A stretch of 64,000 nucleotides of DNA from Exophiala sp. HKRS030 (lineage: Eukaryota; Ascomycota; Eurotiomycetes; Chaetothyriales; Herpotrichiellaceae), in assembly GCA_023897205.1 (NCBI GenBank), contig JAHWDD010000007.1, positions 2,542,001 through 2,606,000 of the forward strand, given 5' to 3'. The position numbers were made by a program, and so were the translations under genes. Under the pieces are notes generated by a model. The model saw nothing but the letters and a program-made list of their open reading frames with translations. It was not told where the DNA came from and made no database searches. Positions 25,200 through 36,028 of this stretch are shown here, piece after piece (the first letter of the stretch is position 1; every line of letters starts with the position of its first letter).

Positions 25200-25860
25200 A
25201 GCACATAATAAAGCGGCAGTCCATTCTCACATGGAAAGCAAAGCAGTGCGACTGGCAACCCTGGTGGCTTGCCCACGCTCGTCCCACAAGTAATCTGGCC
25301 TGTCGTGGCCGACCGGCGCCAGACGGCGTTCAAGACGTACAATGGTCTACCCTTGAAATTTTACTCCCTGTCGATTTTTGTGGACCCCTTGCTACTCTGA
25401 TTGACGATTCAGAGACCGCCAGGGCCAACGGAGTATGGTCTAGTAATATATTACTCCTCAAATTATCGCTTGCCACTTTAGCTGGCTATTCACATACCTG
25501 GTCTCGCTTACCCTTGCAAAACGACAGGGAGTAAAATTTCAAGGGTAGACCATTGTAATCTGGCGACCCAGCAAACTCTGATCGGCCTTGCAATGTTGTT
25601 GCAACGCCCTTTAGGATGCAGTCATACGTGTGTGGGACACGAATAGAGTATAGTGGCTTGCTGCTATCGGATTTCTCGAGGGCTTCCAGTGCTTGTTCTT
25701 CTGTAATTACCACTCGCTGCAGCGTGCCTGGGCACGTAGCTCGAGACCATAACGCCTTGCCTCGTCGGCATTGGCGAGAAATGGCCCCGTTGCTGCGGGA
25801 TTGGCTTGTGGCGCCAGAAACATTGAGCTGGCGCGACGACCCGTATCATTGCACGGCATA
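25200..25860 (-). pseudogene. Decayed coding region, possible subtilase relic
   Basis: Minus-strand frames here are protein-like but broken by frameshifts and by the inverted-repeat element. Upstream of the element the frame reads ...SSKPLYSIRVPHTYDCILKG... to AGSPD; downstream, removal of the element with one TA lets it continue as YVLNAVWRRSATTGQ, then CGTSVGKPPGLPVALL. The last segment resembles the GTS-V-x-x-P catalytic serine motif of S8 peptidases, and a DSGV sequence near 26070 could be the remains of the Asp motif, but the His motif is not convincing. Subtilase is therefore only a hypothesis; that coding sequence once ran through this site is better supported. Confidence 0.3.
25338..25557. 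mobile_element. Short TA-flanked inverted-repeat element (MITE-like)
   Basis: A perfect 36-nt inverted repeat occurs at 25338-25373 and 25522-25557. The outer two bases of each arm are TA, so it can be read as a 216-bp element with 34-bp terminal inverted repeats beginning CAATGG, flanked by a TA target-site duplication as made by Tc1/mariner/pogo transposases. The interior (about 148 nt) has no coding capacity and carries a 14-nt perfect palindrome (25442-25455) one base from the centre of the element. Perfect arms suggest recent insertion. No transposase is present, so it would be non-autonomous. Confidence 0.65.
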
Positions 25861-27441
25861 TGAATCATACAAGCGCCAACTCGGGCTTGTTAGGCCTGGC
25901 AGGAAATTGATAGGGATGAGACTGAGTCGACGTCCCACTCCCACTTTGCGAGCAGGGGGACCAGGAGCAAGGGGTATCCACCTTGAGCCGTGGGTCTAAG
26001 ACTGTTCCTGAATTCTGCATCTCGACCAAACCTTAAATAGATATCATCATCTTGGATCCGCACGCCTGAGTCCAACATCGGCGATTTCAAGGCCGACCTT
26101 GAGCCTTGGCCTGCTCGTGCATGGGCCATCGGTCGACCGTCATACTGTCATACCTGCGATCCATATACTGCCACACCTGTGCGACCGCCGACCACTAATC
26201 GGAGATTTCAGTCTTGCTATACTCGTATATACCCAGCCTGCCGCACCTGGCGAATTTCAAACACCGCCAGCATTGTCTTGGGCCAAGGCTCAACCATCAT
26301 CTAGGGCTGAGCTTGAATATCATGCCAAGTGGTCATCTTTTGCAGGCCAGTCTGGACACAGATTGTAGATACGGGTGGTTTCCAACTTCGGAGCACCCAG
26401 TAGAGAACACCAGGGCGTGTTATCGCCCCAGAGTTTAATTTTTACCGAAGCCGCGACTTCGCAAATTGTGGTTCAAATCCCGCCGCATCATGACTCCATC
26501 AGTCCATGACCAAGTCGCGAACCAGACTGGACGTGAATCTAGCAGAGTATCTCATTGGATCGACACGTCGTGATTCGAGACACTCCTTCGTCGTGTCTGT
26601 ACCAAGTACTTGTAGAGACCAAAACACCCCTGCGACTGTAAGCTGCACCTCTGCTGAATATACGGCTCCTGAGAGACATCCTATTGCTTGGAATGTTCAT
26701 TGGCCAGTATTCCGGACGTTTGCTGCAGGACTGCTACACACTGTGCACAGTCCTAATCTACACCAGCCAGTCACTTCTCACTGGCCACATCCTAGCCTTG
26801 GCTCACGTATCACTCAACCACGGTACCGGCCAATCCGTCCAACCTTCTGACCGCTGCAAGGATGGCAAATAAAGTATTCCATATCCGGAATTCTGTCTGC
26901 TCCGTGGCACTTTTCCCCCTGCTCCTGAATCGCGTCTGAAATATTCACCTTGAGCATGTGAAGGTTTTGCGGTTGCCAGGATTATTGGTACCTGTCTTGT
27001 GCTGATGCCGGAATATCGAATTTGCTTGTCTAGGATCATGTTGGCTCATGTCATGTTATTGGTGATTCAGTTATCAATAGTCCAGAATCTTGCCCGAATC
27101 GACTTCCACATTCAATAGGGCGCATGTGGAAAAGCGCTGAGCTTTCGACGGATCGTCAATCGTGAGGCTGAGTAGCGAAGAGCGAAGCGAACGACACCTT
27201 GGAACGCCACATTTTGCAGACTAGGAAAAACAATAATGAATCCGGCGCCTATCGTCTATGTAAGAAGATCATTCTATGTAGTGTAGTCATGGTCATAACG
27301 CCTTTCCCCATATCCAAAAGTCCAGTAAGGCTGTGAAGTCCTCCCCAAGTGCCACGAACCCTCGTGGGCCCAATAAGAATATACAACGAGTAGTATGCAT
27401 CTACCCATGAAATGTCTCGGATGCGTCGAAAATTCACGAAC

Positions 27442-28941
27442 CTAGACCTTTTCGTACATCTCCCTTTTCCCTGCTGCATCAGGTCGCTCTATGGTTTCCT
27501 TTGTGCCTTTGTAGAACCCTTGAGAGATCTTCACACTGTACGTGTCGAATGACTTGGTGACAACTTCGGCGAGCCACAGTGTCACCGGGAATAGTACAAC
27601 ATGTGCCATAAGCATGTTGAATTCTAAACCCATCGGCCCGAAGCTCGGGAGGGGAAAGAGATTGATCCATCCAGGCACAATGGCTGCGTGACCTTCGCGC
27701 ACTCTCCCGACGGCGGCATAGACCCGGTCACCTAGGGTCCATAGCACAGGGCCGTGCACGAGATAGAACCCAAAACAGTGCTTTCCCAGATATTGACAGA
27801 AACCTAGTTCGAAAAATGCCTTGAGTGATGGAAGGTATGACACCGAAAGCATGATAAAGGTGGCAGCCCAGAAACGGTAGAACCATCGGAAATCCCAGAT
27901 CGCTTGCGGCTTCAAAAATGACAAGTAATACCAGCCTGGCGATGATCGCAGATGTTTGATGTCTTCACTCATCGAAGGCACTCCACCCAGATACAGGCCC
28001 ACTCCCAGAAGGGTATAAAGGATGATGTTCTTGTACGGCTTGAGATGGTAAACAAAGCTCGGCAGATCTTCCTTGACAGCTAGCAGGTCCAGGTCGCACA
28101 GCAACATTCCCATGGTGAAGAGACTGCAATACCACCCATCGACCACGTAGAGGAAGTAAAACACCATGCCAGCCTCGATGGCCAGGCGAGCGTTTCGTCG
28201 ACATCTCGCAAGTGCAATGAGCGAAGTGTACACCACAATTGAGCCCTTGAATTCCAAGGCAATTGACCAGGTGTGGTCATTGTAGGCGAAGGCTGGATCT
28301 TCGTGGAATACGAAGCTGTAGTTCTTGAATGCCGCGTACCATTTCCAAAGCTCGTCGTAGTAAGTTCTCTCCGGCTGTGGACTGGCTGGATTGCTCGATT
28401 TGATTCCAAACATATGCCACGAAGTCAACCAGATCAATGTCGTGCCAATGACAGGGATGAACAGCCGCAACCAACGTCGAAACAGGGCAGATCCAAGGTT
28501 GTCTGCAAGCTTTTCGATTTCTCCTGATTGAATCAAGCTCAATGGTCGTGCAGACAGAACAAAACCTGAGATAATGAAGAAGACCGCAACGGCCAAATGA
28601 CCACCAGAGAAGAACAATCGTATGCCTGGTAAGCAAGCGAAGTAAAACTGTCGGTCCCATCCGTATGCATTTTCCAATATGAATTCTGCCTTGGTGCCAG
28701 AATGACCCCAGACTTGATGATGTAGGCAGTAAACGAGTAAGGCACCGAAACCTTTCAGACCGTCTAGATATGCAGTACGGCTGAGCACTTTGTTGCGTCT
28801 GCTGAAGTTGAACCAGAGTGAAGGGTGTAGGTGGTCGACACAAGCGTTCTTGACATATGTCAATATCGTCACCGCAGGGTGCAGGTCGCTGTCTCGATGA
28901 AGATCATCTTTTGGGAGCTCGTCACGCAACGAGGCTTCCAT
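27442..28941 (-). CDS. Acyltransferase 3 (OafA/YrhL-like) membrane protein
   Basis: Single-exon gene of 499 aa. It matches the acyltransferase-3 family of multi-pass enzymes that transfer acetyl or other acyl groups to sugars and small molecules. The N-terminal TAYLDGLKGFGALLVYCLHH (about 57-75) carries the conserved D-G-x-(K/R)-G signature and the candidate catalytic His. LAVAVFFIISGFVLSARPL is the typical second hallmark, followed by RRWLRLFIPV. About ten hydrophobic segments follow, with NDHTWSIALEFKGSIVVY and a late FYLVHGPVL. The ATG at 28941 is the first true start in the frame. Filamentous fungi have many such genes near cell-wall and secondary-metabolite genes; the substrate cannot be inferred. 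It is divergent to the GT32 gene. Confidence 0.88.
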   Translation of the reverse strand: MEASLRDELPKDDLHRDSDLHPAVTILTYVKNACVDHLHPSLWFNFSRRNKVLSRTAYLDGLKGFGALLVYCLHHQVWGHSGTKAEFILENAYGWDRQFYFACLPGIRLFFSGGHLAVAVFFIISGFVLSARPLSLIQSGEIEKLADNLGSALFRRWLRLFIPVIGTTLIWLTSWHMFGIKSSNPASPQPERTYYDELWKWYAAFKNYSFVFHEDPAFAYNDHTWSIALEFKGSIVVYTSLIALARCRRNARLAIEAGMVFYFLYVVDGWYCSLFTMGMLLCDLDLLAVKEDLPSFVYHLKPYKNIILYTLLGVGLYLGGVPSMSEDIKHLRSSPGWYYLSFLKPQAIWDFRWFYRFWAATFIMLSVSYLPSLKAFFELGFCQYLGKHCFGFYLVHGPVLWTLGDRVYAAVGRVREGHAAIVPGWINLFPLPSFGPMGLEFNMLMAHVVLFPVTLWLAEVVTKSFDTYSVKISQGFYKGTKETIERPDAAGKREMYEKV

Positions 28942-29988
28942 TCTGAAAGGGAGGTTGTCGGTAGCGATGGTTTCCTTGGAGGAAGAAATCAAAGAGAACT
29001 GTTAAAGAGGTCTTGCAGATTTCCCTCCCTGCATGGAGAAATGAATGTGGTGGGCAGAAGAAACCAGAAGTGACCAAGATTGCTTCAACCAAATAGCATA
29101 CAACGCTCAATCAGAATGGAATTTTCCACTCGAGAACGATAAGATAAAGAAATGCACTTTCAGCAATAACAGCCACTGCCCTCGTGTGGGCCTTGATGCT
29201 CGATTTGAGGTGTGCCGAAAGGCTGCGGAGGAAATGACTGCGCTGCTCCCTCGTGCATTCATAAGGTCCAGAGTCCCAACGCGTCCGGTCCACTTATGTA
29301 AGCCACCCCCTGAGCCGGATATCTGCACGAGCGTGGAAACACACACAAAAATGATTATGCAGTACTGGATCACCGCGGCTGGGTAGAGAAAAATACCCCT
29401 TTCCATGTGCGTCAGCCAACGTGGAAACCGGTCCTCCTTTAACCACTCACACGCCTACAGTGTCTTCTCTCAACCAAACTATGGATCTGTACCACTAATG
29501 TGTCTCTCATTGAATGTTGGTCTTCGGTGGCAAGCTGAACTCTATGGCCAGTGATTTACGGATACCGCTCTATTTTCGCCATGGAGCGGTAAGTTGGACC
29601 TATTCCAATTTGAGAATCAAGTACCGTCCCACTATCGATTGCGAGATTGTCCCTGAATGAGAGCCCACCATGATTTGTACCCCTGTCTCTCTGCTGAGCG
29701 TGCCCTTGCAGTGGCATGCCTGATCCCGTTGGCGAGACTCTTCCCTGTTTGATGGTCCCGAAGCCACTGATGGAGCACCCTTTGGGGGTCAGCCGCCTCC
29801 TACAAGGGTTAATCTTATAGTGTGGCTGCCGATAAGTGCAATGAAAGTTAGCTCCCAAGAATTTCCACGAGCCTTCTTAAGTTCTCTCCAAGGTATAACA
29901 CATGTCAAAAGCTGCCACTGCTGTCGTTTCGTAGGGATCGACCACTCTCAATCTTGTCGACAATCGTGCAGGACGCACAGTTCTGACG
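28942..29988. promoter_or_regulatory. Divergent promoter region acyltransferase/GT32
   Basis: One kilobase between two divergent starts, without a recognisable gene. The shared region makes co-regulation possible but no specific site is recognised. Confidence 0.4.
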
Positions 29989-31401
29989 ATGAAGTTCCAG
30001 GCAGTGCGACGTCCTTCGGACGGCATCATTCCCAAACAATTTCAACGATTGTTACCAGTCTTTATTGTTGCCTTTGTTTTCTACCTGTACCACCGAGCGA
30101 TCGCGGGCCCTGCAGAGAAGACGCTCTCATCGACAGAGAAGTTCCCGAAGAAGATATGGCAATCATGGAAAGTGAGCCCGCTGAGTTTCGAGACAAGAGA
30201 TATGGAACGAGCATTGACCTGGACGACCAAAAACCCCTATCATCGGTATGAAGTGCTGACCGACGAAAATGCGATGGGCTACGTGGAGCAGCACTTTGGC
30301 CCATCCGGATTCAACAGGCCTGATGTTGTCTTCACCTACAAATCACTTCAGGACAAGATCATCAAGGCCGACTTGTTGAGATATCTTATCATGTACGCAG
30401 AAGGCGGCCTGTATGCAGATATTGACGTCGAAGCTCTAAAACCTATGGCCGCCTGGATCCCAGACCGATTTGACGAGCGGGACATCGACATCGTGGTGGG
30501 AATTGAGACCGACGAACCTGACTTCATTGGTCACCCCATCCTAGGAAAGAAAGCCCAGTCATTCGTCCAATGGACCTTCCTGTGCAAGCCTAGACTGCCT
30601 GTCATGATGAGACTTATCGACGGTATCTTGACTTGGCTGAATCGAATCGCCAAAGAACAGGGTAAACCCATCTCCGAGATTGAATTGGATTTCGATGAAG
30701 TCCTCAGTGGTACTGGACCATCTGCCTTCACCAAGGCCGTGCTCGCAGAAATTTCGGCTATCACGGGAGAGGCTCCTACGTGGAACCCTTTCCATAGCTT
30801 GTTCGAGGCGAAGTTGGCTGGACGGACATTGGTTCTCACAGTCGAAGCATTCGCCGCTGGTACTGGTCACTCAGATTCGGGCAACCACGGTGCGAAGAAC
30901 GCGCTTATTAAACATCACTTCCACGCTTCGTCGTGGCCTACGAGTCATCCTAGGCATAAGCACCCTCTCTATGGTGAAGTCGAGAAGTGCAACTGGAACG
31001 CCGAATGTGTCAAGCTATGGGACTCCAACACAGCTTTCTTTGACAAGCTACCTACTCAAGAGCAGCTCAAACTGATCGCCATGAAAGAAGTCGAGGAGGA
31101 GGAAAAGGCTTTTGCAGATGCCGCAGCTCCTGCCGATGGAGCTCCGCCAGCTGGTGGTCTACCTCCCGCTCCTGGTGGAGCGTTGCCTCCTGGACCTCCT
31201 CTTGCTGGAGGTCTACCTCCTGCTCCTGGTGGAGCGTTACCACCTGGACCTGCCCCAGCTGCTGGTGGCCTACCTGCTGCTCCTGCTGGTGATAGCCCTC
31301 CAAAACAGGCGCCAATCGGAGAGACACCTCCAGAGCCTCTGTTCCAAGGGTTGCCCGCAGGTATACCGGCTGATGTCCCTGCTGAAGACAAGGCTCCCTG
31401 A
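29989..31401 (+). CDS. GT32 (Och1-like) glycosyltransferase with Pro/Gly-rich tail
   Basis: Single-exon gene of 470 aa. A short basic N-terminus and one membrane segment (about 21-39, LLPVFIVAFVFYLYHRAI) give a type II Golgi topology. The lumenal part starts with FPKKIWQSWK, and has the GT32 core IIKADLLRYLIMYAEGG followed by LYADIDVE with the metal-binding DxD at 144-146. W-F-x-H-type motifs such as HHFHASSWPTSHP occur near residue 310. This is the family of Och1 alpha-1,6-mannosyltransferase and related sugar transferases; the exact sugar cannot be read. Unusually, the last ~95 residues are low-complexity Ala/Pro/Gly with tandem GGLPPAPGGALPPGP units, a tail not expected in this family. Confidence 0.88.
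   Translation: MKFQAVRRPSDGIIPKQFQRLLPVFIVAFVFYLYHRAIAGPAEKTLSSTEKFPKKIWQSWKVSPLSFETRDMERALTWTTKNPYHRYEVLTDENAMGYVEQHFGPSGFNRPDVVFTYKSLQDKIIKADLLRYLIMYAEGGLYADIDVEALKPMAAWIPDRFDERDIDIVVGIETDEPDFIGHPILGKKAQSFVQWTFLCKPRLPVMMRLIDGILTWLNRIAKEQGKPISEIELDFDEVLSGTGPSAFTKAVLAEISAITGEAPTWNPFHSLFEAKLAGRTLVLTVEAFAAGTGHSDSGNHGAKNALIKHHFHASSWPTSHPRHKHPLYGEVEKCNWNAECVKLWDSNTAFFDKLPTQEQLKLIAMKEVEEEEKAFADAAAPADGAPPAGGLPPAPGGALPPGPPLAGGLPPAPGGALPPGPAPAAGGLPAAPAGDSPPKQAPIGETPPEPLFQGLPAGIPADVPAEDKAP
31141..31310 (+). repeat. In-frame 54-nt tandem repeat in GT32 gene
   Basis: Three imperfect copies of about 54 nt encode GGLPPAPGGALPPGP-type units. The first two copies are nearly identical in DNA, differing mainly at third positions; the third is more diverged. 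Confidence 0.75.
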
Positions 31402-34000
31402 GCTGGAATACCGGATGGGTTTTCCCAGTAAAACATTTCCTATACCCGACAGATACCAGAGCGTATTAACGAGCCTCTTGGTCTTCCACAGAATCTTTGA
31501 CATGGCATTACGAGGAGTTTTTGCACCGCTGTATCTCACCCAAACTGTACACGACACGTTTCTGCTGCATTTGACTGATGCAAAGCCTGCCTGTTCTTGT
31601 GATGGACTTTTCAGCTATCGTGGACACACTAACCTCAAGAAAGGCAAAGTGCTTGCGTAACTCAAACAGTCACATACACATTTGAATGTCAAGCTGCAGC
31701 ACATGGCTTCAAAATTAACAAAAGAGATCTAAGACTCTTGGGCCCGATGCCGGGAATTTTTCTTTGTCACAACTTATGATGACATTTTCTTTATTTGGCA
31801 CACTGATGAAGGAACAGAACTATTAGGGTGGATGGCTGGACTACAGAATGGGAGTTAAATCCTGGGACACGGAGCTTGATGTTTAGATTTTTTACATATC
31901 ATGATGACGACCTAGACTTTTAGTAGACTTTCAGGATCCAATATTTCCATCATGGAGTACAATGCTGTTATACCACGTGTCTTACTGATGACTGAGTGTG
32001 AGGACTCTCAAGTGCGCATAGCAGCGGCCTTGGGGTGATGATCAACGCTATCGTGCCTCGCCTTGACGCATGCCAGTAGAAGCTGATCATCGACCTCCCA
32101 CACTCCGTGGGCGCAAGCGGCGAATGATCTCGCAACGATGATTGGCAAGCTACACTGTCCAGTGCAATGTCATTCAGCCATGTTCAAACCTATCATCAAA
32201 GTCGGCAAAACCTCGTAACGGCTAGGGCAGCAAGCATGTTCTGCCAGATTGCAAACCGCCAAGTGGTCGGGTATCCCTGCCGGAAGGGATTGTGGGCGAC
32301 TTGCTCACGTTACTGGCACGATGCTATCCGGGAGACGAACGGGGATGGATGGAAAACCAGGAAACGAGAACAAACGGTGGTTTCAAGCCATGCAGGCGCC
32401 ATGCAGGGGCATGAGTCGAAGAACTTACGCGCTAAGGAGATGTCCCCTCAGTGACCCCCTGGTCGGTAACCACGTTTTCAGCAACCATTTAAGTGCTCGG
32501 TACGCGAAACAGTGGGATCAGCATTGCATCTGCGGATCCTGGATAAGGTGCATTTTGGAGAAAACAAGCACTTGGTAATCTTAAGATGGGGCGGGCGATT
32601 GTGCAAACCTGAACAGTGGCCAGTGGGCGCAGAGTGTTGGAGTGGGGTCTGGGTATGGCAAGAAAAATCTACGGAGTAAACACTTTTTGATATTTGTTTT
32701 TCCTTCTCTGCGGATCTCGAATCTGCTCGAGCTGAAAGTGGGATTATACCTTCTCTCTCGCAAAGACCTATGCTGTACCTGGCTAAGATCCATGGAGTTT
32801 GAGTTGGCAGTTCCCACTCGGGGGAGATGGATCCAGAATAAAGTGGCCTCCTAGTGATCTCTTAGCCCTGTAGGCTTTACAGGGGTCAGGGATAAAAATG
32901 GATATCGAGTCAGGAACAGGTTTAGGCCGACCAAGCTTTTGCAGAGGAAAAAATAGGAACAGGTTTAGATCCAAAGTCTCATTTGGTCGGAGACTCGGAG
33001 TCGCCAGGGTCGATCCACCAAAGCAATGCGAGCATCTCAGATTCTCAGGTCTAGCCAGCCAGCCAGCTCATTCATAAAATCATGATTCAGGGGTATGTAC
33101 ATATTGTCATTTTGGTCCCCAGTCCCCAGTCTCCAGTCTCCGTTCTCGACACTCTGCTACGTAGACTCCAGTGCTGTCCTCGGTACACGTTGCTTGATAG
33201 GGAGATGCTTCTGCGACGCGCTGCAATATTGAGTTCATCTGCCTCGCCTCCAGGGGTAACGCGAGTTTCCTGCATCCGCATTCGCTAAGTAGATACTGCT
33301 CGGTCAAGATGATAGCATCCATGGAGCACTCTATCCACATCCAAGAGTTCGGATGTTGTTTGCGGCCAGTACAGACAGTGTAGTTAACTATCTTATACAG
33401 CAGGGGCACCTCGAGGAAACTTTGGCATGGTTATGAAAGCACAGGAACCATTTGCAGGGCGCTCAAACCCTGGACAGTCAAGAAGCGCCTCCTTCATAGT
33501 CCGAACGGCTGGCTTGTCTGGCCTTTCTGGAAATGGACATGCTACGATTACCTTGCAGCATCCGTTCCACAGGCCTTTTGGAGGCTCGAGGGGCTCGAGG
33601 CCTCACTAACCGGCCTAAGACTTCTTGTGCAAATTGAAATTCCGTTGACAAGCCAGCCAGCCGGCCAGCCAGCCTTTGCAGATCGTGCTGTAGCAGTCAG
33701 GACTCAGGATTCAGGAGGAATAGCCTCCAAACTCAACCCTTACTACTCTAATAACAGCTAGTTAGTTGCCCCTCCTATCTGTCCCTGGCCCCTTGTGTAC
33801 CATATTTGTTTTTGGCACGTGAAGACCCTCTTCAGATCCAGATTGTCGGTTTGTACAACTCGACGCTTCAGATACTGGCCTTCGCTGTCCAAGACGTCGT
33901 GACATCTCCCTGTCGTCTGCAAAAAGAATCGCACGATCGTGGGTGAACGGTGTCATACCGACGTCAAAGGGTCAAAGCGGGTGTCAACCATCTCGTCACA
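31402..34000. other. 2.6-kb gene-less stretch
   Basis: No gene is recognised. It contains a TACGGAGTA motif (32670), an imperfect CCCCAGT/CTCCAGT run (about 33117-33142), a tandem GGCTCGAGG pair (about 33590-33601) and a (CCAG)n tract (33651-33674). The right end must hold the promoter of the gene at 34001. Confidence 0.4.
33651..33674 (+). repeat. (CCAG)n microsatellite
   Basis: AGCCAGCCAGCCGGCCAGCCAGCC: five CCAG units and one CCGG variant. Confidence 0.75.
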
Positions 34001-35361
34001 ATGATCGTCAAAACAACAGCGAAACTGGTCGCTGTCCTCAGTCCCTTGCTCGTCATTGGATATTTAGTACCTCATTTCTTCAACAGCCACGGCGAAGAAC
34101 GCATCCAACCGCTTGAGCCGTGGCTCAAGAACGATGCGCAGGACGAGACCAATCCCCTGGCCGTTGTGCCTCCATCCCACATGCTAGTTATCGACGACGA
34201 CGGCAACCCAGTCATCGACACACACGTATACCGACCTCTGCATTCCAACACCACGGCCAAAGGTGACTACTTCAAAGTCCACTTCGGAAGCGTCCAAGCC
34301 TACAACCCCAGCTTCATCCCTCATCCTCTAAAACACGACAGCTGGTTGGTGATCGCGAAACAAGTGCAGACACATGAGTTGGGACATATCCACGAGGAAC
34401 TGGTGTGCACGGCCGGGTTCCTGAACGATGTGCTACTCTGCGGCGCAGATGCCACACCCTTGCCCATCGAGAAGACCGAAGGACACTGTACAGGAGACAA
34501 GGCCAGCTTCAATTTCGGCCAGGGCCCTCGCGATGCTCGTGTCTTCCATGGCCCACGGCGCCTTACATCCTCTACGGGTCTCTCTCGTCCTTCACCTGTC
34601 TCGGTATGTTCGTCCAGGACGCCCGCATGCTGATCGACGACTTCCGGCATCAAGCCGTGCTGGCCAACGAGTTCAAGTCCGGCACCGAAATCCAACGACC
34701 GCTACCATATTCCGAGCTCGAAAAGAACTTCTTCCTCTTCTGGGACAGCAAGGGCGAGATGTACGTGCACTATGACATCCACCCGAAACGTGTATTCGCC
34801 AAACTGCTCCCAGATGGATCTGTCGGCTCGGATCTCGCGCCCTTGGCCGCCAGCCAGGACGAGATGTGTCTACAGAACTACCTCCCTCAACTACCCGCAG
34901 AGAACGCCTTTATCCACCAAGCCACGAACGCATTGTCGATCACGCTGTGCAAACGCGCAGACCCGAACTGCAAGCCAACGGACGAAAACACCTACGTCAT
35001 GCACGTGTTCCACTACAAGACCTTCTTCGACTGGCACGGTGGCTACGAGCCATACGTGATGCTGTTCCAGCAAACAGCTCCGTTCGCCGTTCACGCCATC
35101 TCGTCTAAACCATACTGGATCAGCGGAAGGACACGCTTCTCGAAGGAGACCGGCGCAGTGCTGTGGCAAGGCAGAAACGACTTGCCCGAGAACCACTCGG
35201 AGATGTTCTACGTGACCAGCATCAGCTGGAAGACCCACGGCCAGAGATATCACGGCTTTATTGACGATTTGATCTACTTGGGCTTTGGCATTGAGGATTC
35301 GCGCTCCGGTGGAATGGACGTCGTCGCATCCGATCTGTTGCAGGATCTCAATTTCTGCTGA
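34001..35361 (+). CDS. Type II membrane protein of unknown family, frameshifted
   Basis: The ATG at 34001 opens a protein with a membrane segment near residues 8-28 and a lumenal domain. At about 34552 the frame must shift: the first frame reads NFGQGPRDARVFHGP and the next-but-one frame continues TAPYILYGSLSSFTCLG and FVQDARMLIDDF to a stop at 35361. No intron with plausible splice sites fits. Adding one base in the CCC run at 34552-34554 would give about 453 aa. The GPRDARVF...PYILYGS block and HYDIHPKRVFA recall conserved fungal proteins of unknown function whose blade-like motifs suggest a beta-propeller; a link to beta-mannosyltransferases is possible but unproven. Both halves are otherwise intact, so the lesion is very recent or a sequence error. 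It lies next to the GT32 gene on the same strand. Confidence 0.65.
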
Positions 35362-36028
35362 GCGAGCGAGAGTGTCACTCGGCTGGCAAACACTTTGGTT
35401 CATTAGAAAGCATCATACTATTGTGGTTTGGTTCACTGTCTGGCGTCCTTGGCCTTGGTAGGGGAGAGCTGGGAATGAAAATATAGGCATTGGAAGTTTA
35501 GAATCATCAAGTTACGACCATAATGTTACTTTTAGATCTTTTTACACAGCTTTGACGTGTTGATTTCTCGCTCTCATGTGAAATTCCGTATCAGGATGTC
35601 CCATAACACGCACCATCAGGACACGAGGGCTTGCCACGTCTTGCTGAATTCTTTTTTGCCTCTCTCAAACGGTCCTGCGGGCTGTCTCATTGGAGGAAAG
35701 ATTTTCTCTTCCGCTGTTGGAGTCGCGGTCCTGCCTGAAAGAAGTGGCGAGGTCATAACGACAAGATCGTCAACCAGCATTGCTGGGACATCGAGTCGTA
35801 TAGCTTTTTTTTTGTTTTCCGTTATGAAGCAGGACTTCCGCAAGCGAACGGCAGCACGTGAGTTCGACTCCCCTTTGCAAGTGTAGCAATAATAGTACTA
35901 GAACTTCAGAAAACACTCCAGTGCGTAACGAAAAGATTCCGCTGTGGTGACAATCCTCCCAAGCTTCTGCACATACAATCACCACCTAATCACTACAGTC
36001 CGAATGGTGGGACTCATCAATTCTCCTT
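35362..36028. other. Convergent intergenic region
   Basis: 3' flanks of two convergent genes. A T9 run occurs at about 35806-35814. No gene is seen. Confidence 0.4.

Larger units (their letters stand above)
25005..27441. other. Gene-poor stretch with inverted-repeat element and relics
   Basis: It holds the CFEM gene promoter, the TA-flanked inverted-repeat element, a decayed coding relic on the minus strand, and, from about 26.2 to 27.4 kb, no recognised gene. Confidence 0.4.

Noticed and set aside
26440..26490. Perfect-looking Pol III B box (GGTTCAAATCC)
   Set aside because: The flanking bases do not form a T stem and there is no A box at the right distance, so no tRNA gene is called.
31056..31436. 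Long minus-strand Gly/Pro-rich frame opposite the GT32 tail
   Set aside because: It is the shadow of the GC-rich repeat coding the Pro/Gly tail; all frames are open there.
34590..34616. Intron to explain the frame change in the 34.0-kb gene
   Set aside because: The only GT-AG pairs are about 14 nt apart or would give the wrong frame or delete conserved residues.
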